The notes beneath the pieces are model-generated. The model was given only the letters and a program-made list of their open reading frames with translations, did no database searches and was not told the origin of the DNA. Shown in pieces: positions 4,356-6,279 of a stretch of 6,279 nucleotides of DNA (the first letter of the stretch is position 1; the number at the start of each line of letters is the position of its first letter). The translations under genes and the position numbers were made by a program. This DNA is from Candidatus Woesearchaeota archaeon (GTDB taxonomy: Archaea > Nanobdellota > Nanobdellia > Woesearchaeales > ARS49): the NCBI GenBank assembly GCA_016203265.1, contig JACQNB010000066.1, forward strand, positions 1 to 6,279. The letters are read 5' to 3'.

Positions 4356-6279
4356 ATGGTGTTGAGCGACAAGGATGCGAAAGTCCAGCTGAAAGCGGAA
4401 GCGTCCAAGCATCCGGACAAGTTCTACGCGACCGGCGTGCTGAAGGAGGAAGGTTTTGCCCGTGCGCAATGCAAGACGTGCCACAAATGGTTCTGGAGCA
4501 CGAAACATTCGGATGTCTGCGGCGACCCTTCTTGTTCCGGTGGATTCCGTTTTATCGGCAATTCTCCGGCGAAATTCCAGCTCGATTACGTCCAGACGTG
4601 GCAGAAGTTTGCCAAGCTCTTCACGAGCTGGGGCTACACCCCCATCAAGCGCTATCCGGTCGTGGCTCGTTGGCGGCAGGACACGGACTTTGTGCAGGCC
4701 TCCATTTACGACTTCCAGCCGTACGTTGTGACGGGAGAGGTCGCACCGCCCGCAAACCCATTAGTGGTGCCGCAGTTCTGTCTCCGATTCAATGACATCG
4801 ATAATGTGGGCATCACGGGCGCGCACTACACGGGTTTCATCATGATCGGTCAGCATGCGTTCCAGCCCCCTGAAAAGTATGACCAGCCGAAATATTTCCG
4901 TGACATCCACAACTGGCTCAAGCAAGGGTTGGGTTTGAAGAACGACGACATCACGTTTCACGAGGACGCATGGGCCGGCGGCGGAAACTCCGGTCCGAGC
5001 ATGGAATTCTTCTCCGGCGGACTTGAATTGGGCAACCAAGTGTACATGAGCTACACGAACACGGATCAAGGCTTCAAGCCATTACCGTTGAAAGTGCTCG
5101 ACATGGGCATGGGTCACGAGCGCAACGCCTGGTTTTCGCAGGGCAGAAGCACGAGTTACGAGACGACGTTCCCGGACGTCATCAGGAACCTGCGCAAAAT
5201 AACGGGCGTGCAGATTGATGAGGACCTCATGTCGCGCTTCCTGCCGTATGCGTCCTACCTGAACACGGACGAAACCGAGAATCTTGATGAGGCGTGGAAG
5301 CAGGTGGCCGACAAGGTCGGAGAGGACAAGGACCATTTGAAAGAGAGCGTCTTGCCGCAGGCAGCATTGTATTCGGTTGCCGAACATGCTCGTTCGTTGC
5401 TGTTCGCGATTGCTGATGGGGCGTTGCCGTCGAACGTGGGCGGCATGTATAATTTGCGCGTCATTCTTCGCAGAGCGTTGCAATTCATCGACAAATACCA
5501 GTGGAATGTGCATCTAGCTGACGTTGCTGCGTGGCACGCGGACTATCTGAAACCGTTGTTCCCTGAGCTGAAGGAGCATTTGGCTGAAGTGCACCAGATT
5601 TTGGATGTCGAAAAGGCGAAGTATGACGCCACCAAGCAGAAGACATCGCAACTCATCGCGCGCGTGCTGGACAAGGAACTCACGACGAACGATTTTGTGG
5701 AACTCTATGACAATCAAGGCATTGCTCCGGACTTGCTTGCATCAGAGGCGAAGAAACTCGGCAAAAAGATCACGGTGCCGGATAACTTCTTCGCAGTCTT
5801 GGCAAGCAAGCACGAAAAGAAGGAACAGGAGCACGCCACCGCCCGAGAGGAAAAGCTGGACTTGACGGGCGTGCCGGACACCAACGTCAAGTATTATGAT
5901 GATTGGGCCAAAGTCGAATTCAAGGCCAAAGTCGTGAAGGTCATTTCGTCAAAATACGTCATTCTTGACGAGACATTCTTTTATCCGACGTCCGGCGGCC
6001 AACTGCACGACCATGGCACGTTGAACCAGTACCAGGTCGTGGACATCTTCAAGCAAGGTGGCGTCATCGTGCACGTGCTCGACCAGCCGTGCAACCTGCA
6101 ATCGGGCGAAATCGTCGAGGCCAAGATTGATTTCGAGCGCAGAAAACAGCTTGCGCAACACCACACGGCCACGCACATCGTGAACGCAGCAGCCAAGCGA
6201 GTGTTGGGTAATCATATCAACCAAGCGTCTGCCAAAAAGGACATGGACAAGGCGCACATCGACATCACTCACTTCCAAC
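4356..6279 (+). CDS. alaS: Alanyl-tRNA synthetase, archaeal type (partial; 641 N-terminal residues)
   Basis: The enzyme charges tRNA-Ala with alanine using ATP in the cytoplasm. The frame is open from ATG 4356 to the right edge. A zinc-ribbon-like segment lies at C39, C42, C55 and C60 (CKTC...CGDPSC), a hallmark of archaeal AlaRS. Class II core signatures follow: IGNSPAKF (67-74), RYPVVARW (99-106), ANPLVVPQFCLRFND (133-147), WAGGGNSGPSMEFF (206-219) and motif 3, LDMGMGHERNAW (248-259). Then come the helical tRNA-recognition region, YPTSGGQLHDHG (543-554) and the start of the editing domain with HHTATH (H603-x-x-x-H607 zinc site). About 260 residues are missing, including the editing Cys-x-x-x-His part and the C-Ala domain. 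An in-frame TGA at 4317-4319 bounds the start. GTG 4359 would give the common LSDK N-terminus and is an alternative. Confidence 0.97.
   Translation, partial: MVLSDKDAKVQLKAEASKHPDKFYATGVLKEEGFARAQCKTCHKWFWSTKHSDVCGDPSCSGGFRFIGNSPAKFQLDYVQTWQKFAKLFTSWGYTPIKRYPVVARWRQDTDFVQASIYDFQPYVVTGEVAPPANPLVVPQFCLRFNDIDNVGITGAHYTGFIMIGQHAFQPPEKYDQPKYFRDIHNWLKQGLGLKNDDITFHEDAWAGGGNSGPSMEFFSGGLELGNQVYMSYTNTDQGFKPLPLKVLDMGMGHERNAWFSQGRSTSYETTFPDVIRNLRKITGVQIDEDLMSRFLPYASYLNTDETENLDEAWKQVADKVGEDKDHLKESVLPQAALYSVAEHARSLLFAIADGALPSNVGGMYNLRVILRRALQFIDKYQWNVHLADVAAWHADYLKPLFPELKEHLAEVHQILDVEKAKYDATKQKTSQLIARVLDKELTTNDFVELYDNQGIAPDLLASEAKKLGKKITVPDNFFAVLASKHEKKEQEHATAREEKLDLTGVPDTNVKYYDDWAKVEFKAKVVKVISSKYVILDETFFYPTSGGQLHDHGTLNQYQVVDIFKQGGVIVHVLDQPCNLQSGEIVEAKIDFERRKQLAQHHTATHIVNAAAKRVLGNHINQASAKKDMDKAHIDITHFQ

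Noticed and set aside
3401..4508. Minus-strand open frames opposite the GNAT-like gene and the small gene
   Set aside because: Low-complexity, Arg- and Leu-rich products. The plus frames are tightly spaced, carry the GNAT pattern and fit the operon layout.
4352..4795. Plus-strand frame overlapping the start of alaS
   Set aside because: It is the shifted frame of alaS; the true frame matches AlaRS motifs throughout.
4761..6278. Minus-strand frames opposite alaS
   Set aside because: They are antisense shadows of a conserved synthetase without recognisable motifs.
1..6279. CRISPR array, defence system or mobile element
   Set aside because: No regularly spaced repeats, transposase, integrase or att-like duplication could be seen.

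Overview
This window looks like chromosomal DNA of an archaeon, most likely a DPANN-type lineage such as Woesearchaeota or Pacearchaeota. Three things point there. The translation factor is an archaeal/eukaryotic-type aIF5B and the alanyl-tRNA synthetase is the archaeal type with a CxxC zinc ribbon near its N-terminus. Promoters look archaeal: TTTAAA- or TATATA-type boxes, one with a BRE-like CGAAA upstream, and an oligo-T terminator. The secreted CARDB-like protein resembles, from memory, proteins recurrent in DPANN genomes. The lineage is inferred, not proven.

Layout. On the minus strand lies a two-gene unit: infB/aIF5B (1958 to 225), whose stop codon overlaps the start of a second gene that runs off the left edge (225 to 1, possibly a Nip7-like or PUA-associated RNA-binding protein). 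A 283-bp divergent intergenic region (1959-2241) separates it from a plus-strand gene for a secreted, C-terminally anchored beta-sandwich protein (2242-3168), which ends at a strong T-tract. Next comes a tight plus-strand pair: a GNAT-fold protein with an eroded acetyl-CoA loop (3242-3916) and a 104-residue protein of unknown function (3919-4233). A 122-bp spacer rich in inverted repeats follows. Then alaS starts at 4356 and stays open to the right edge with 641 codons visible.

How the parts fit. infB, alaS and perhaps the left-edge gene are translation housekeeping genes. infB and alaS share the same promoter geometry: a TATA box centred 27 nt before the ATG, which predicts leaderless or nearly leaderless mRNAs. 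The surface-protein gene is different. Its TATA box is about 70 nt upstream, it has a purine-rich Shine-Dalgarno site, and its predicted leader folds into an 11-bp hairpin next to that site.

The most interesting unexplained signals are non-coding. One is a GC-rich, heavily self-complementary stretch at 1994-2146, including a possible pseudoknot. The other is a 62-nt compound hairpin at 4257-4318 before alaS. No mobile element, CRISPR array, tRNA or rRNA was found, and no defence system is evident.
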